A stretch of DNA of 64,000 nucleotides from the NCBI GenBank assembly GCA_016584305.1, contig JACEEZ010020554.1, positions 1 to 64,000 on the forward strand. The letters run 5' to 3'. The DNA is from Chionoecetes opilio (Eukaryota > Arthropoda > Malacostraca > Decapoda > Majidae). The position numbers and the translations under genes were made by a program. Positions 1-11,499 of this stretch are shown here, in pieces (the stretch's first letter is position 1; every line of letters begins with the position of its first letter). The notes under the pieces are model-generated. The model was not told the origin of the DNA and made no database searches. It was given only the letters and a program-made list of their open reading frames with translations.

Positions 1-32
1 GTCCGGGCCCCAATTTTCCCCCCAAGCACCTC

Positions 33-368
33 CTGGGACCCTAAGTAATACCTTCATTAGTCCTGGTCAACAAAAAGAATCACCAGTAAGTCATGTCTAC
101 ATCTCTAGTTAACAAACATTTCATAAATACCTTTACAAGGGCGAGAATATCACCTCCCCACAGGCGACTTAACTCAATGAACGTCGAGCGCTTCAAAAAA
201 TTTATTCTCACTCGTTTCGCTACGTGTCAAATTTCCCTACTGGTTTAAAAAATATAAGCCTAACCAGTGATTCAGGAATGAGGCGTGGAGGAAAATTCCT
301 CGTTAGCTTATTGAAAACTTATTTTGTTATTTCATCTCTTCCCCTATTAATGTAATTTCTCGCGTTAC
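33..368 (+). repeat. Left arm of a long-range inverted repeat
   Basis: This stretch is the reverse complement, with scattered indels, of 12,251-12,606. Shared landmarks include the 'GGGACCCTAAGTAAT' start, the block with CCCCACAGGCGACTTAACTC, and the GAGGCGTGGAGGAAAA segment. The homology stops abruptly at CTCGCGTTAC on the inner side of both arms. The arms are about 340-355 bp and the spacer is about 11.9 kb. It could be two inverted copies of one dispersed repeat or the terminal repeats of one large element. No transposase was seen between them that would decide this. Confidence 0.8.
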
Positions 369-394
369 CACATGCATGTGGCATATCGCAAAAA

Positions 395-865
395 GAAAGT
401 CGCCAGGAAAAAACGTTTTTTCTGTTTACAGACGTGTGGTGGCATTAATATTTACATTTCTACATCCATGATTTCAGGAAGTTAGAAGGGGCTATCTGGA
501 GAGTCTGTGTCATTTTGTGTTTTGATCTGTGTCATAGTATGGCTGTAAATGAAAAAATGAAAAAAAATATCACCAGAGTGGCGAGCAACAATAAGGTTGC
601 CAGCTAGTGTTTATTTACTGAGTGTCCTCCCGCCGTCTTTCGTCGCCCGAAAAAAAAAAACGCGTAGTGAAATTTGAGGGCGTCTATACTTACAGTACAA
701 AGCAAAAAAACAATGCTGAAACAGGGTAGATTATACAGAATGATATAAACTACTGTGTATCATCTTCAGTGGCACAGAAAACAGCAGTAGTGAGGCTATC
801 ATTCGAAAATATTTGGCGTCGGCGACATTATTGCAGCTGGCGACTATAGCTACTGTTATCTACGG
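395..865 (+). repeat. TA-flanked MITE, copy 1 (left end lost)
   Basis: This segment is clearly homologous along most of its length to 57,078-57,554. Shared blocks include CATCCATGATTTCAGGAA, GAAACAGGGTAGATTATAC and GTATCATCTTCAGTGGCAC. The right end reads GTTATCTACGG followed by TA, as in the other copies. The left terminal inverted repeat is not recognisable, because the sequence before GTCGCCAGG is unrelated. No coding capacity is seen. The structure suggests a non-autonomous mariner-type element using a TA target; the superfamily is an inference. Confidence 0.7.
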
Positions 866-1081
866 TAATGGAGATAGTTTTATTTTGCGCAAACCCATAA
901 AAAAAAAAGTTTTATTGAAACTAACCAAACCTTAACCACAAAGTATACCTAACCTAACCTTATGGTTTCATTAAAACCTAAAAGGTTTCTGTTTTTAATG
1001 GAAACGGTCCCATAAAATTCGTTGTTTTTTTGTTTTTTTTTTTATGGGTTTGGGGCATAATAAAACTTTTCTCCATTAGAA
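866..1081. repeat. Short inverted-repeat (MITE-like) element
   Basis: The left end (TAATGGAGATAGTTTTATT, then AAACCCATAAAAAAAAAA) and the right end read in reverse (CTAATGGAGAAAAGTTTTAT, then AAACCCATAAAAAA) form imperfect inverted repeats of about 50 bp. The core is about 100 bp and contains AACCTAACCTAACC runs. It abuts the preceding MITE at the TA dinucleotide. It has no coding capacity. Confidence 0.6.
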
Positions 1082-1239
1082 CAAGCACCTATTGATGCCA
1101 AGAAAAAATAGTCGGTGTTCTGAAAAACGACCCGCGAAACTCTGGTCCATTATTACCGTGAGGCGTGGGCCCTTTAGGGCTACAATGTTCAATGTGGGTG
1201 CAACACTTCCTGTTTCCGTGCCAAAAACTGTCGCTATAT

Positions 1240-1600
1240 ATTACATAAAAGGGGCGCTTTGGCCGTTTCCTGGCAGTGCACTAGGCACTGTGTGGGGTGT
1301 GTGTTGGAAATTTCCCGTGTTTTTGGGGTGTGCCGTGTGTATGAGTGCCTTTTGTGTTTGGGAGGTTTCCCGTGTTTTATGAGTTTCCTGTGTTTTGGTG
1401 TGTGCCTGGTGTGTGTGAGTTTCCCGTGGTATTTTTGTGAGTTCCTGCGTGTGTGGGTTTGGGCCCGTTTTGTGTATGTGTGTGAGTTCCTGTGTGTTTT
1501 GTGTGTGTTCCTGTGGTATGGGAGTTCCCGTTTGTTTTGTTGTGTGTGCCTGTTTTGTGTGTGTGTGTGTGTGTTTTGTGGCCGTTTCTACCATGCAGCA
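1240..1600. repeat. TG-rich low-complexity tract
   Basis: A degenerate run of GTGTGT and TTTTGTGTG with recurring 'GAGTTTCCYGTG' and 'GAGTTCC' phrases, grading into pure (GT)n near 1,555-1,575. Several open frames cross it on both strands only because of its composition. No gene is called here. Nothing else is recognised between here and 1,840. Confidence 0.7.
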
Positions 1601-1847
1601 TCCCGGGGGGACTGGCCGATTGAAGTTTGGTTTCTAAGTTTTATGCGTTTTAATTACTCATAATTTGATTCCTGTTATGTAAAAATCGTAGTTTTTGGTT
1701 GCAAATTTTGCTTTTGGTTGAGTAGAACAATTACTGGGTTTTCCTTTACCCCGTATATGAATGGGATATAATGCTGTGGGTGTAATTTTTAAGGGCTGAC
1801 TAAGGAATTATGGCTGGGGAATAGTTTCAATGGGGGACAGGACCCTA

Positions 1848-2085
1848 CCCACCAAGGGGTCCCAGGGTTCCTCCTCACAAACACCACACACAGGGCCCGC
1901 CAGGACATCACCACCAGGGCTCCCAGGGTTTTCCCCATAGAACACCACACACAGCCTGCCCGGGAAAATTTACCACCAGGGCTCCCAGGGTTCCTCCTTT
2001 AAAACCCCCCACACCCGCCGCCCGGGGCATCACCACCAGGGCTCCCCCGGGATTCCTCCTCACCAAAAAACCCCACACACGATAA
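1848..2085. repeat. 61-bp tandem repeat, about 4 copies
   Basis: Four units begin with ACCACCAGGGCTCCCAGGG or a close variant, at about 1,849, 1,910, 1,971 and 2,033. Each continues with TTCCTCC and a CACCACACACA motif. Indels and homopolymer length changes between units suggest either old divergence or poor consensus. Confidence 0.8.
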
Positions 2086-2339
2086 TAATGACGAGGGCGG
2101 CGGGCGTTTTTTAGAGACACAGGGCTCATTTTTCCCGGGCCCACGGTAGGTGCTTTTTGTAATGGAGGGTTGTTTTTTTTTCTGGAAACCCCTAAAAAAA
2201 ATTTTTTTAAATGGTTTATCCCGAATTTTATGGTCGGCCCTTTTCTTTTCAAAAAAACTGGGAAACTTCATCAGGAAAAAAAACAATAATTTCTTGGCCC
2301 GAAAAAAAATTTTGTCAGGGGGTTTTCAGATAACAGGGC

Positions 2340-3905
2340 CCGCGTGTGGCTCCTGTGTGGGTGATATCAACCCCGTTTTAGGTGCTTTAGGGCACCCGTC
2401 CAAGGGGCTGCCCTGCCCGAAAACTGGGCCCAGCTCGCTGCGGCATTCCCCAGGGGGGTTTTTTGCAGGGCCGGCCGCCCCCCATGTGGTGGCCAAAAGT
2501 GTTGCTGCGGTGGGAAAGGGTGTGGGGGCCCCGGGGGAAAAAGCAAGAGTGGCCGGGAGCAGCAGGATCAGTCTGCCTCAGGGGTGGGGGAGGCACAGGT
2601 GGGATGGCAAAAAATCACCCGGGAGGCAGGCCAAACTTAGGGGCCAAAAAGGCCACAGTGAGCTGAAATGTCAGAGTGTGACAAAAAAATTCAAAAAAAA
2701 AAGAGTCGGTTGAAAACCCTTCCTTGACACACAGTGGGTTTTTTTAAGAACCTGGGAAAGTTTTTAAATGGGAAAAAGATTACTCAAAAAAGTAACCTTT
2801 CCCCACACACCCCGGGGCACCAGTGGGTTTTTAAAAAAATTAGAAAGTTTAGAGTGTGGGAAAAAAATTTACTATTTAAGGGTAACCTCCCCCAAAACAC
2901 ACCCCGACACACAGGCTGATAAAGGGAATTTTTTGGAAAGTTTTGAGGGGGGAAAAGATTCATCAAAAGAGTAACCCTTAAACCCCACACACCCCGATCA
3001 CAGTGGTGATAAAAAATTATGAATGTTTAGAGTGTGGGAAAAAAATTTTTCTAAAAAGTGTTTTACCTACCAACCCACCCTGAAACCCCAGTTGGGGTTT
3101 TAAAAAATTTAAATGTTTAGAGGTGGGGGAAAAAAATTTACTACAATGGGTCACCTAAACCCGACCAAAACCCTTTACACACGTGGTTTTTAAAAATTAT
3201 AAATGTTTAGAGTGTGGGAAAAGATTTACTACAAAGAGTGAAAATCACCATACAACCCATGACACACAGGGTTTTTAAAAAATTTTTGAATGTTTTGGGG
3301 TGTGGGGGAAAAAATTTGCTAGAAAGAGTGAATCACCCCACACACCCCGACACACAGTGGGTTAAAAATCATGAATGCCTTTGAGTGAGGAAAAGGTTTT
3401 TTTACCCCTTCTGAACTCACCAAAACACACCCTGACCCCACAGTGGTGTTTTAAAAATTTTGAATGCTTTAGAGTGTGGGAAAAATTTGCGGGAAAAAGT
3501 GCATCAAACCCCACAAAACCCCCGGGGCACACAGTGTGTTTTAAAAATCAAAAATGGCTAGGGGTGGGGAAAAGGTTTTTTACCCCTTTTTGAAAATCAA
3601 CAAACACACCCTTTTTGGGCACACTGGCTTGCGGGAGTTCAAGTGTTTTATTTGAGCAAGGGGTTTTTAAGGGCCCAAAGGGGTGATATTGCCCCGCACA
3701 TGAAGATCCCCTTTTGGCTGGGTGGGGGTGTTGTGGACCCCAAATGTGGTTTTAACCCTGCCCGTGGGAGTGTGTCCTGTGTGGCAATGGGTGGTGGGGG
3801 CCCGTGTGTTACAAGGGGTGGTTTGGGAGTCGTTTCCCCCTGTTCTGGGGAGGGAGTAAGGCCCCAGCAGTTTTTGGGTTGGCAGGCCCGGTTTGACTTT
3901 CAAAA
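2340..3905 (+). pseudogene. Degraded C2H2 zinc-finger array (third relative of the 34.4-kb locus)
   Basis: From about 2,680 to 3,640 a period of roughly 84 bp repeats the DNA pattern of C2H2 finger linkers (CACACCCYGACACACAG, TGGGAAAAGATT, GAATGYTTAGAGTGTGGG). This matches the repeated finger DNA of the intact locus at 34,480-34,900. After it, GGGAGTTCAAGTG and the TGAAGATCCCC stretch align with the last finger and the 3' flank at 34,880-35,060. At least ten finger-like units can be counted, against six in the intact gene. No frame stays open for more than one finger because homopolymers are inflated and dinucleotides are missing. It is either a dead paralogue or poorly resolved sequence. The upstream part (2,340-2,680) resembles the pre-finger exon only loosely. 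Confidence 0.65.
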
Positions 3906-4390
3906 AAATGTATCCAGGGTTTTTTAAGGGGTTTTTCTGTGATTGCCTTAAAAAACAAATCTTTTAAAGCATAAGTTACCCCTCCCATTTCCCGCGGTTT
4001 ATATATATGTATTTTCGCATAAAAACCCTTTCTCTTTTTCTCATCATCATTTTGGGCAGCAGGGAGGAAAAAAAAGGGCGGGCAAAATGCTTTAAAAAGA
4101 CAAGTCCCCAAATTTTTCTACAAATATACAAGGAAAAAGGAAAAAAGATTTGAAAAAAACCCAAAGGGTATAAATAAATTTTCACCTGTGTCTTTTTTCA
4201 TGCAGGTTTTTTTCCCTAGAAGGGTCCTAGAAAGAGAAAAATTTATATTTTAAAAGTGTGAAAAATTCCCCCAAATATGAAAGGGAAATTTAAAACAATA
4301 AGATAAAAAATTTTCCTTTAAAAAGGGGGGTTTGCATAGTCTAATTTTTTAACAAGGGAAAATGCCATGTAAACTTAAGATCTCATGCTT
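3906..4390. other. AT-rich stretch, nothing recognised
   Basis: AT-rich sequence with many A and T homopolymers. I see no coding region, no tandem repeat and no similarity to other parts of the window. It shares the homopolymer-rich character of the preceding degraded array. Confidence 0.5.
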
Positions 4391-4391
4391 A

Positions 4392-4795
4392 AAAATGACG
4401 GGGCTTTGAAGTATGAAAAGCCTATTTTTGGGTTTCCCCGGGCCCCTTTGCTAGTGCACTAGCTAACAGGAAGGATCTGTCGCCAACCTAGGGTAATCCC
4501 TGGGTAATCCGGGGCAACCTTATCCCACATCTGGTGAAAACCAGGCTGCACTTGAAAGCTGCACATTGCAGAAAATAAAACTAACTACTAAGAAGAAAGA
4601 AACAACGGTCTGGCAGGTCACGTGCCGGGCACCCGCCACACCCGGCAGACGCCCCAGACATTCATAACCCATCCCAAGAAGCTCCCCCGGGGAGAGGGGC
4701 CTGAAAATTAGTGGGGGGGAAAGAAGGGGTGGGAGAGGGACCGAAGTCGTGGACCCAAAAAATAGGGCGTTCATACTTCAAAGCCGTCATATTTT
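4392..4795. repeat. Inverted-repeat element, about 400 bp
   Basis: Arms at 4,392-4,433 and 4,753-4,795 are imperfect reverse complements (shared CTTTGAAGTATGAA and CCTATTTTTGGGT). The interior of about 320 bp contains GGGTAATCC repeats and GC-rich sequence. No target-site duplication was found. It may be a MITE or simply two inverted copies of a short repeat. Confidence 0.5.
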
Positions 4796-4829
4796 AGGTG
4801 CCCCTTATAGTAGTGCACTGCTACCGCCA

Positions 4830-7800
4830 CTTGGAGACGGGGCAAGAGCCCCCAAAAAACCCCCGAGGGGAGAAGGAAGGCAAACCTGCTCAAGAAAACA
4901 AAAGGGAACGAAAAAGCCTCCCCAAGTAACAAGCGGAGACACCAGTGAGCAGGCACGCTGACCAACCACCACCCAGACCAGCCGGAAGGTTGGGAAGGCC
5001 CAGGGTAACACAAGGCGAGTTCACGACGGAGTGAGAGTTAGTGAGAGAGGAAAAGAGTCAACGGAAGCATGAGGCCGGACTCACGGACCCCATACCCGCG
5101 CCCAGCGGGCCACACCGCCCAGGACGGCAGACTAAGCCAAGCAAAGTCGAACGCCGAAAACACAAAGGATGGAAGGGACCCCCTCCCTCAAGCCGGCACC
5201 ACACACCGGCCGAAGACGGGTACCTCCCGCCCCGGCCCTACCCAGGACCACGAAGGGAGAGGGAGACAGCGACCAGTCCGCGAGAAGGGAGAAGGGACAG
5301 GCCATCAGGAGAAATTGACAGCGCCTACAGAGGAGGGCCCGAAAACCCCTCGTCAGGGTAACAAAAAAGGACCAAGGAACCGGGACGACGGGAGGAGACG
5401 ATACCCGGAGTTGCTGGGACCTAAACTGGTCGCCCAGGAAGGTACGGAAAGAGTTCAACCAGGGACCGAAGGGGACAGGACGACGGGGGGAGGTTAGGAG
5501 GAAAACCCCCCACTTCAGTAGGGCACCAAACGGCGGCCACCAGTACGAAATACCGGCCGTTAATTCGCCCACCCAGCGACGCAGGTGAGCGGAGAAAGAG
5601 GCAGAGGACACCACCTGCTGGGGGCAGCAGAGGAGAGGAAATCGAGGACCACCGACCCCGGAAAAGCGACGAAGATCGTGACCGATTGAGGAAAGACAGA
5701 AAGGGCCACCCCAGAGGGACCCGGGACAGCCTAAGCAGATGATGAGCGGAGAGAAAAACACCCAGACGGGTAAGCGGTGGTTAAGGTGGAAGGAAATCCC
5801 TGGCGGCAGAGAGTTTCTCAGCAGAGCGAGGACCCCCAAAAAAGAACAGAGGAGGGACACGAAGTCCACAGAACGGAGAACTAAGGGCTGGGCCGGCCAG
5901 AGAGGAGCCACCAGAGGGACCCAGCCCCTGTAGCAATCGCAAAAACGTAGCACACCATTCAGGAGGGACGCTAGGGGCAGGGAGGAGGGGGAATAACAGG
6001 GTAACAAGGGCCACCTGTTCCAGCCAACCAACGAGGCGCGTCCGGCCCCCGCCCCGGCAGGGCCCGGTCAGCATCGTCAAAAAGGACAGTTGCTGGGGCA
6101 GCGCACCTGGACGCGAGAGAGGGCCATCCCCGGAGAAAAGGACCCACTGCCGATAGAGAGCCGCCAAAAAGCGCACCGGAGAAGCGCACCACCAACGCAT
6201 CCCGAGAGGCATGAGAGAGTGCGCGGTCCACTCGAACCCCACATCCGGCAGGAACTGGCAGACAGGCGGAGGGGGACATGGGCCACGCGACCAAAATGAT
6301 CACTGAAAGGGGGCAAAAGAAGGACGGGACCTGGACTGTCCAGTGGGTAGCAAAACAGAGGACGGCGACCATGGTGCTCATCCCTAAGTAGAGAAACCGT
6401 TACCCTGGGGGGACAGGAAATTACCGGAGGAAGAGGTAGGGGACACCGAGGCCCGGCAGAGGTGGGAAAGGAGCTGGCTGCGTCACCACGAGGACGGGAC
6501 AGTGCAGAAAACGGAGCCCAAAGCACACCCAGCCAAGAGGAAGCAAGGGGGCAAGAGAAAGGAAGGAACATCCCCTAAAGACCCAGGAAACACATCCCTC
6601 TGCGCCGCCGCCACCGCCATGGCCCGGGCCAGCATGCGAGCAGTCCCCGGCCAGGGGGACGGAGCAGTCACCAGCCAACGGGCCAGGACACGGCGGGAAA
6701 TCAAGGAGCGGTTCGTTGAAAGCGGCGGCAGGCTGAACCAGTGCCAAGGAAGACCACTCTAGACCACACCAGCGGCCCAGCCCACAGCGGACAAGTCACC
6801 CTGAAACACAGTGAGGAGGTCCAGGCACGGGGGAACAGGAAACCAGGAGCGACCCTAGGTGGCGGCCCCAGGGGAAGACAGTATGCCCGCGAGCGAAAAA
6901 AGTCCGGGGACCTAAGGAGCACTTGAAATAAAAGGAAGAACCGCACGGTTATGCCCACCCAAGCTCCAGGAGGCCACCCTGCGCAGGCGAACGTGCGGGG
7001 ACTGCCCTTCCAGACAAAAGGAGTCCCGGCCATACCCTGCGGGTCCCCTCCCCGCAACCCCCCGACCGAGAGGGTGGGGGCTGAGGAGACACCAGCCCGA
7101 CGGTGGGGGAGGGGGGGGGGGAACGAGGCGAGACACCGTAAGCAGGTAAAGGCTCCGACAAGACCCCCGAAGCGAAAAGGGGCCAAAACCGGAGAACCTG
7201 GAGTCGAGGCATATCACCGGAAGGCCACGAAAAGGGCCTCATGCCTGAAGGGCCAAGAGGCCAGCGGACGACCCCGGTCGTCGAGGGGGGCACCGAACGA
7301 GGCAACGCGGTCGCCAGCCCCCGACAGACAGCAAGATTAGCGAGGCCAGGGATGGGGGACTGGGCCACCCAAGAGAGAAAGCCACCTGGCCACCCGTGCA
7401 CCCTTCGGGTGAAAGTCAGGTAGGCAAACGACGCCAGCACCGGGCTCACGCAAACAAGTCGAGGAAGCACCCCCGGGGAGGGACGAGGGAAGAGCACGTG
7501 GAAGGCTCCGCAGCAAAAAGGGATGAGGAAGCCCCCGGCGACAGGAAAGCAGGGAGGTGGAAGACCCCGAACCGCCACTCTCCGGCCTGGGGCAGGCCAC
7601 AAAACCATCCCCGTTCGAGCACTCCCGGAAGACATCGCCGAAGCCCGCAGTCACAGAAGCAAACCCTGGCGAGTGAGAGGGACGCGGAAGAGGGTGACCA
7701 GCGACTTCAGTCGTGGCGAAGAGAACCGGTCCCGGTTGCTAAATGGACCACCAAAACACACCAGTAAGGTGTTCACAGAGACCATCCACCCCCAAACCAC

Positions 7801-9800
7801 TCCAGAGGATACGGGAGGGGAGGATGGGGGAAGGCTCCGGGGACGGGCCGGCCCCGAACCGGAGCAAGCGACTGTCCCTTATCAGGAAGCCACGGCTACC
7901 GCGAACCGCGGTGAGGGGGAGGGGCAGGGAAGGACACCACCATATATACAATCCAATATCAGCATGACGACGGCGACGGAAAGTAAGCAGAGGCAGCATG
8001 CCTGGAAAGCATGAGACGAGGAGCGTGTCGTTGAGGCGAGACGAGAGTTGAGACGATGTGAGACGAGGAGGACGAACAGCGAGGGCCCAGACGGGAAACC
8101 CAGAGCCCCGTCTGGCCAGGACAGAAGGAAGTGGTGGCAGGGTGCGAGACTCCAAGGCCCATGGACCACGAATCCATAAGGACAGAAAAGGCCCCGCCGG
8201 GGAAGGCAGGGCACAACGACTACGGGAAAAAACGGACCGTCAGCCAGCAACGCCCGATCCGGACACCCATCAGGACCTGTTTAGAGGTGACCGGAGCACG
8301 GGGCAAGCGAGGAGCAGAGCTGGAGGCAACGGCGTGAAGGACGCCGAGCAAGCCCTGGGCTTCGCAGAGGAAACCTCCGAAAAAAGGAGGCAAAACGGGA
8401 GAGGGAAAGGCCGAACCGCAAAACAAAAAGCCCCCACCCACAAGCAGAGAAGGACCCATCCGGACGGTGCGAGCCCCGAAACGCCAAAACACCCTGCCAC
8501 GCCCCCAGTCGCGACGGCAAGGGGGGGAAGGTGGGGGAGAGGGCGGAAGCCCCAGGCGTAAGGAAATGGAGTCAGGTAGCAAAACACGAAACGACGAAGA
8601 ACCGGGAGCCTCCAACAAACACCGACCAACACCCCCTCCAGAGGGGGAGTGGAGTGGCGGAGAAGGGGGCCTTAATCATGATGAAAACTTCGCACTTCCA
8701 GCCCGACAACCTCAGCAAGCCCGCCCCGTCCCACCGGAGAGGGGTGTGTGTAAATTAATCCACCAACCACCCCTTAATAATTGTAGAGTGGTGGTTTGTT
8801 TCCCCACCCCCCCCCCCAGTGAGGGAGTTATTTGTCCGCTTCAGCATAGGGGTGGTATAGGGGTCTCAGGCCGCCCAAGAAATCACGTCCCCTCGACCCC
8901 TCCTTGAAAAAGGAAGCCAAAGAAGGCAGGGGGAAGGAAGAGTTGAGTAGCAACGCCATGAAGACAAAGACCCAGGCGACGCCACCATAACCAGTACCGC
9001 CTCAATGCCCCTCCCGGAGGGTGGGGGTTTAGAGTGGTGGGAGGATCCAGGCCAAGACTGCATCGAAAGCACACCCTGCCCCGACGACGCCAGCATGACC
9101 CGCTTGCACACCCCGCCGCCCCGAACCCACGGAGAGACGAGAAGGGGCGGGGGGGCGTTGCAAATCCCCCAGGCACCAAGAAACACCACGCCACTTTCCT
9201 TTCTGACAAGGGAAAGGCAAAGAGGGCAGGAAAAAGGAGGAGGCGAGCGCCAAAGCCACGAAGCGACATCACTTTCGGGATAGCCGCCCACCACCCCCTC
9301 GAAGGGGGTCTGACCTGAACAGAGCGGCGAGAGGGGGGGGGGGGGGCGGGGGGGCAGCGGCGGGAGTCACAGGCTCAAGAATCACCACGCTCCCTCTCCA
9401 CTACCTGGCAAGGAAGGCAAAGAGGGCAGGGAAATGGAGGTGTCGAGCGGCCAAAGCCACGATTTTGCGACAGCCCTCCGGGCGTTCGCCTCCACCAACA
9501 CTGACCCATACCCCCACCCGAAGGGGGGGCAGAGGGGCGTGAGGGGGGGGCCAGGGGCAGGACGGTTGAATCGTCGCACTCCGGGTCCGCGTCCCACTGG
9601 GCCACATGGCAAGCCAGGAAACACCCACGCACCGTTCCGGACCCCTTGGGAGGGCCACGTGCGGGGGAGGGGAAAGAGGCGGACGCCACGGGCACGAATT
9701 TTTTTTCCATCAAGGTTTGCAAAAGTGGGTGGGGGCAAGCGCGAATGGGCAGCGGCCACTTCTCTCGCTCTCTCAGGCGTGGGTGGTGGGGGGGAGGGAA
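4830..9800. other. GC-rich, strand-skewed island of unknown content
   Basis: Nearly 5 kb of GC-rich DNA, purine-rich on the plus strand, sits between AT-rich flanks. Open frames of up to 299 codons exist on both strands and overlap each other. Their translations are compositional (Arg/Gly/Pro/Glu on plus; Leu/Phe/Pro/Trp/Ser on minus) and show no motif I recognise. I specifically saw no reverse-transcriptase FADD box, zinc finger, rRNA or tRNA signature. A decayed GC-rich mobile element is plausible, because such an element exists at 44.2-47.0 kb in this window, but I cannot align the two by eye. No function is assigned. Confidence 0.5.
8870..9700. repeat. Degenerate tandem repeat inside the GC-rich island
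   Basis: Four diverged units share GGCAAAGAGGGCAGG, a following CGCCAAAGCCACGA-type block, and a CCCCTCCGGAGGG or CCCGAAGGGGG tail. Unit starts are near 8,878, 9,177, 9,378 and 9,615, so spacing is irregular (200-300 bp). A long G run lies near 9,333-9,350. Confidence 0.55.
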
Positions 9801-9899
9801 GGAGGGGGTTTGTAGTAAGTACGAGAAGCTACCGGGAAGGAAAGGAGGAAGGTAGAAAGAGAAAGTGTTGGGAAGAGAGAAAGGGAGGAGGCGGAGTTA

Positions 9900-10930
9900 G
9901 TCGAGAAGTTATATACAAAGGTATACCAAAAAAAAACTGTGTCTTATGCGGGACAGACAGAGAGCTGTGGGGTGTGCTTAAAAAATAATATTATTGATTA
10001 TGATTATTTTTTTACAAACACAAAGGATGGGCAAGGGGAAAAAAAGAGAGTTAACAACATCCAGCATAATGATCCCCCCCCCCAGTCCAATATAGATGAC
10101 AGTAGAGAATATAAACAGGGTGTGTGGGCCAATTTACTCGGGATGGTTTAATAGAGTAAGAGGTTGATATAGTAAGGGGGACCATTATAAAAACAGTGAA
10201 TTCATTAAGAATTGTCTTTAAAAAGTTAGGGTACATAATTGATCATGTATAGAGATTATTAACAGATGAGTTATAGTGAAGCATTGGTGACAGGGATCAG
10301 TATGTATGTGTGCACGGTATGATGGTGCACCGAATTATGACTTATTTAGTATGGACTGGTGCACCGATTTACGACAGGATGTAGCGATTTACGACGAATA
10401 TAGGGCACCGATTTATTTATTGATGTATGAGCGCACCGAAGGAAGAAGAGTATAATATCGCAAGTAATGAAGGATAAATTAAAACACGTCAAGATTATGA
10501 CTGATTCTGATGAATGAACACACATAAAGTTATCAAAAGACATTAAATATATTTTTTTTAAAGGCAGATAAGGGACCAAACAAGGACACAAAAAAAATCA
10601 AAACTCAAATAAAGTAATAAAATATGACAAGGAAAATTAATAAAAAATATATAACTATGGACAATATAATAAATCGATGAATTAAAACAAGACGAAATTA
10701 AAGCAAGGAAAAGGAGGAAAAAATAAGGCCACAAACATCTCTCTTCTTCCTCCCCCTCCTTCTCTTCCTCTTCCCTCCCTCTCACACACCTCCTCCTCCT
10801 CCTTAATTACCTCCTTTCCTCCCCCCATATTAGACCAGCTGGTTTTCGTGCGCAAATGGAACGCCTGAATTCTTGGGTTCCGTGAACTGGTTCTTGAAAT
10901 GTCGCAAATGGAAGAGGCCTCACTGCGCCA
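9900..10930. other. AT-rich stretch with a CT tract; no gene seen
   Basis: No coding region is recognised. A short phrase, GCACCGATTTACGAC, and its variants recur three or four times between 10,325 and 10,435. A CT-rich low-complexity tract spans about 10,738-10,806 (TCTCTTCTTCCTCC type). Confidence 0.5.
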
Positions 10931-10934
10931 CTGG

Positions 10935-11187
10935 ATAACACTATAGTCGCCAGTCACTTGCCACTGCACTAATGTCGCCAGGCACAATATATTACGAATT
11001 ATAGCATCACTACACGCTTTTATGTGCCACTGAAGACATGTAGTGTGATGTACATAATATAAACTACTGTGCATGCGTCTTCAGTGACACATAAAAGTCT
11101 GTAGTGATGCTAAAATTTGTAATATATTGTGCTTGGCGACATTAGTGCAGTACGGCGAGTGACTGGCGGCTATAGTGTTATCTACGG
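10935..11187. repeat. Fold-back copy of the TA-flanked MITE
   Basis: Arms 10,935-11,044 and about 11,072-11,181 are reverse complements over roughly 110 bp. Each contains AACACTATAG, TCGCC and CACTGAAGAC-type sequence, with a spacer of about 27 bp. The right end, GTTATCTACGG followed by TA, is identical to the ends of the copies at 865 and 57,554. The whole could fold into one long hairpin. It appears to be a head-to-head derivative built from one end of the family. Confidence 0.75.
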
Positions 11188-11302
11188 TAGGACTGTATGG
11201 GAGTAATGAAGTTTGTCTATATTTTTTCGTTTTTTATTTATTTGTAGTCTGATTTATTTGTCTGTTTGTTGTTTCTTGATGAAGGTATATTAGGCGAATT
11301 TT

Positions 11303-11456
11303 GGTGAAGAAGCCGTAAGAAGCCGGCTTCTTGCAGCTTGCGTTTTCTGTTATGGCGAGGCACTTTTAAGAAGCCGGCTTCTTACGGATTGGCCCAGCTG
11401 GTGAAGCCGTAAGAAGCCATAAGAAGCGAGAGCTCGCTTACCACGGCTTCTTACCG
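11303..11456. repeat. Cluster of GAAGCC palindromes
   Basis: The 16-bp palindrome AAGAAGCCGGCTTCTT occurs near 11,318 and again near 11,370. Flanking copies of GAAGCCGTAAGAAGCC and its complement CGGCTTCTTAC occur at about 11,308, 11,402 and 11,440. The spacing is short and the copies are in both orientations. The function is unknown; it may be a small inverted-repeat element. Confidence 0.7.
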
Positions 11457-11499
11457 CTTGTTGCCATGACGTCAGAGATAACAACAAATATGGCGGGGA

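Noticed and set aside
5132..6031. 299-codon minus-strand frame in the GC-rich island
   Set aside because: Overlaps equally long frames on the other strand; no recognisable motif, and its composition matches antisense of a purine-rich tract.
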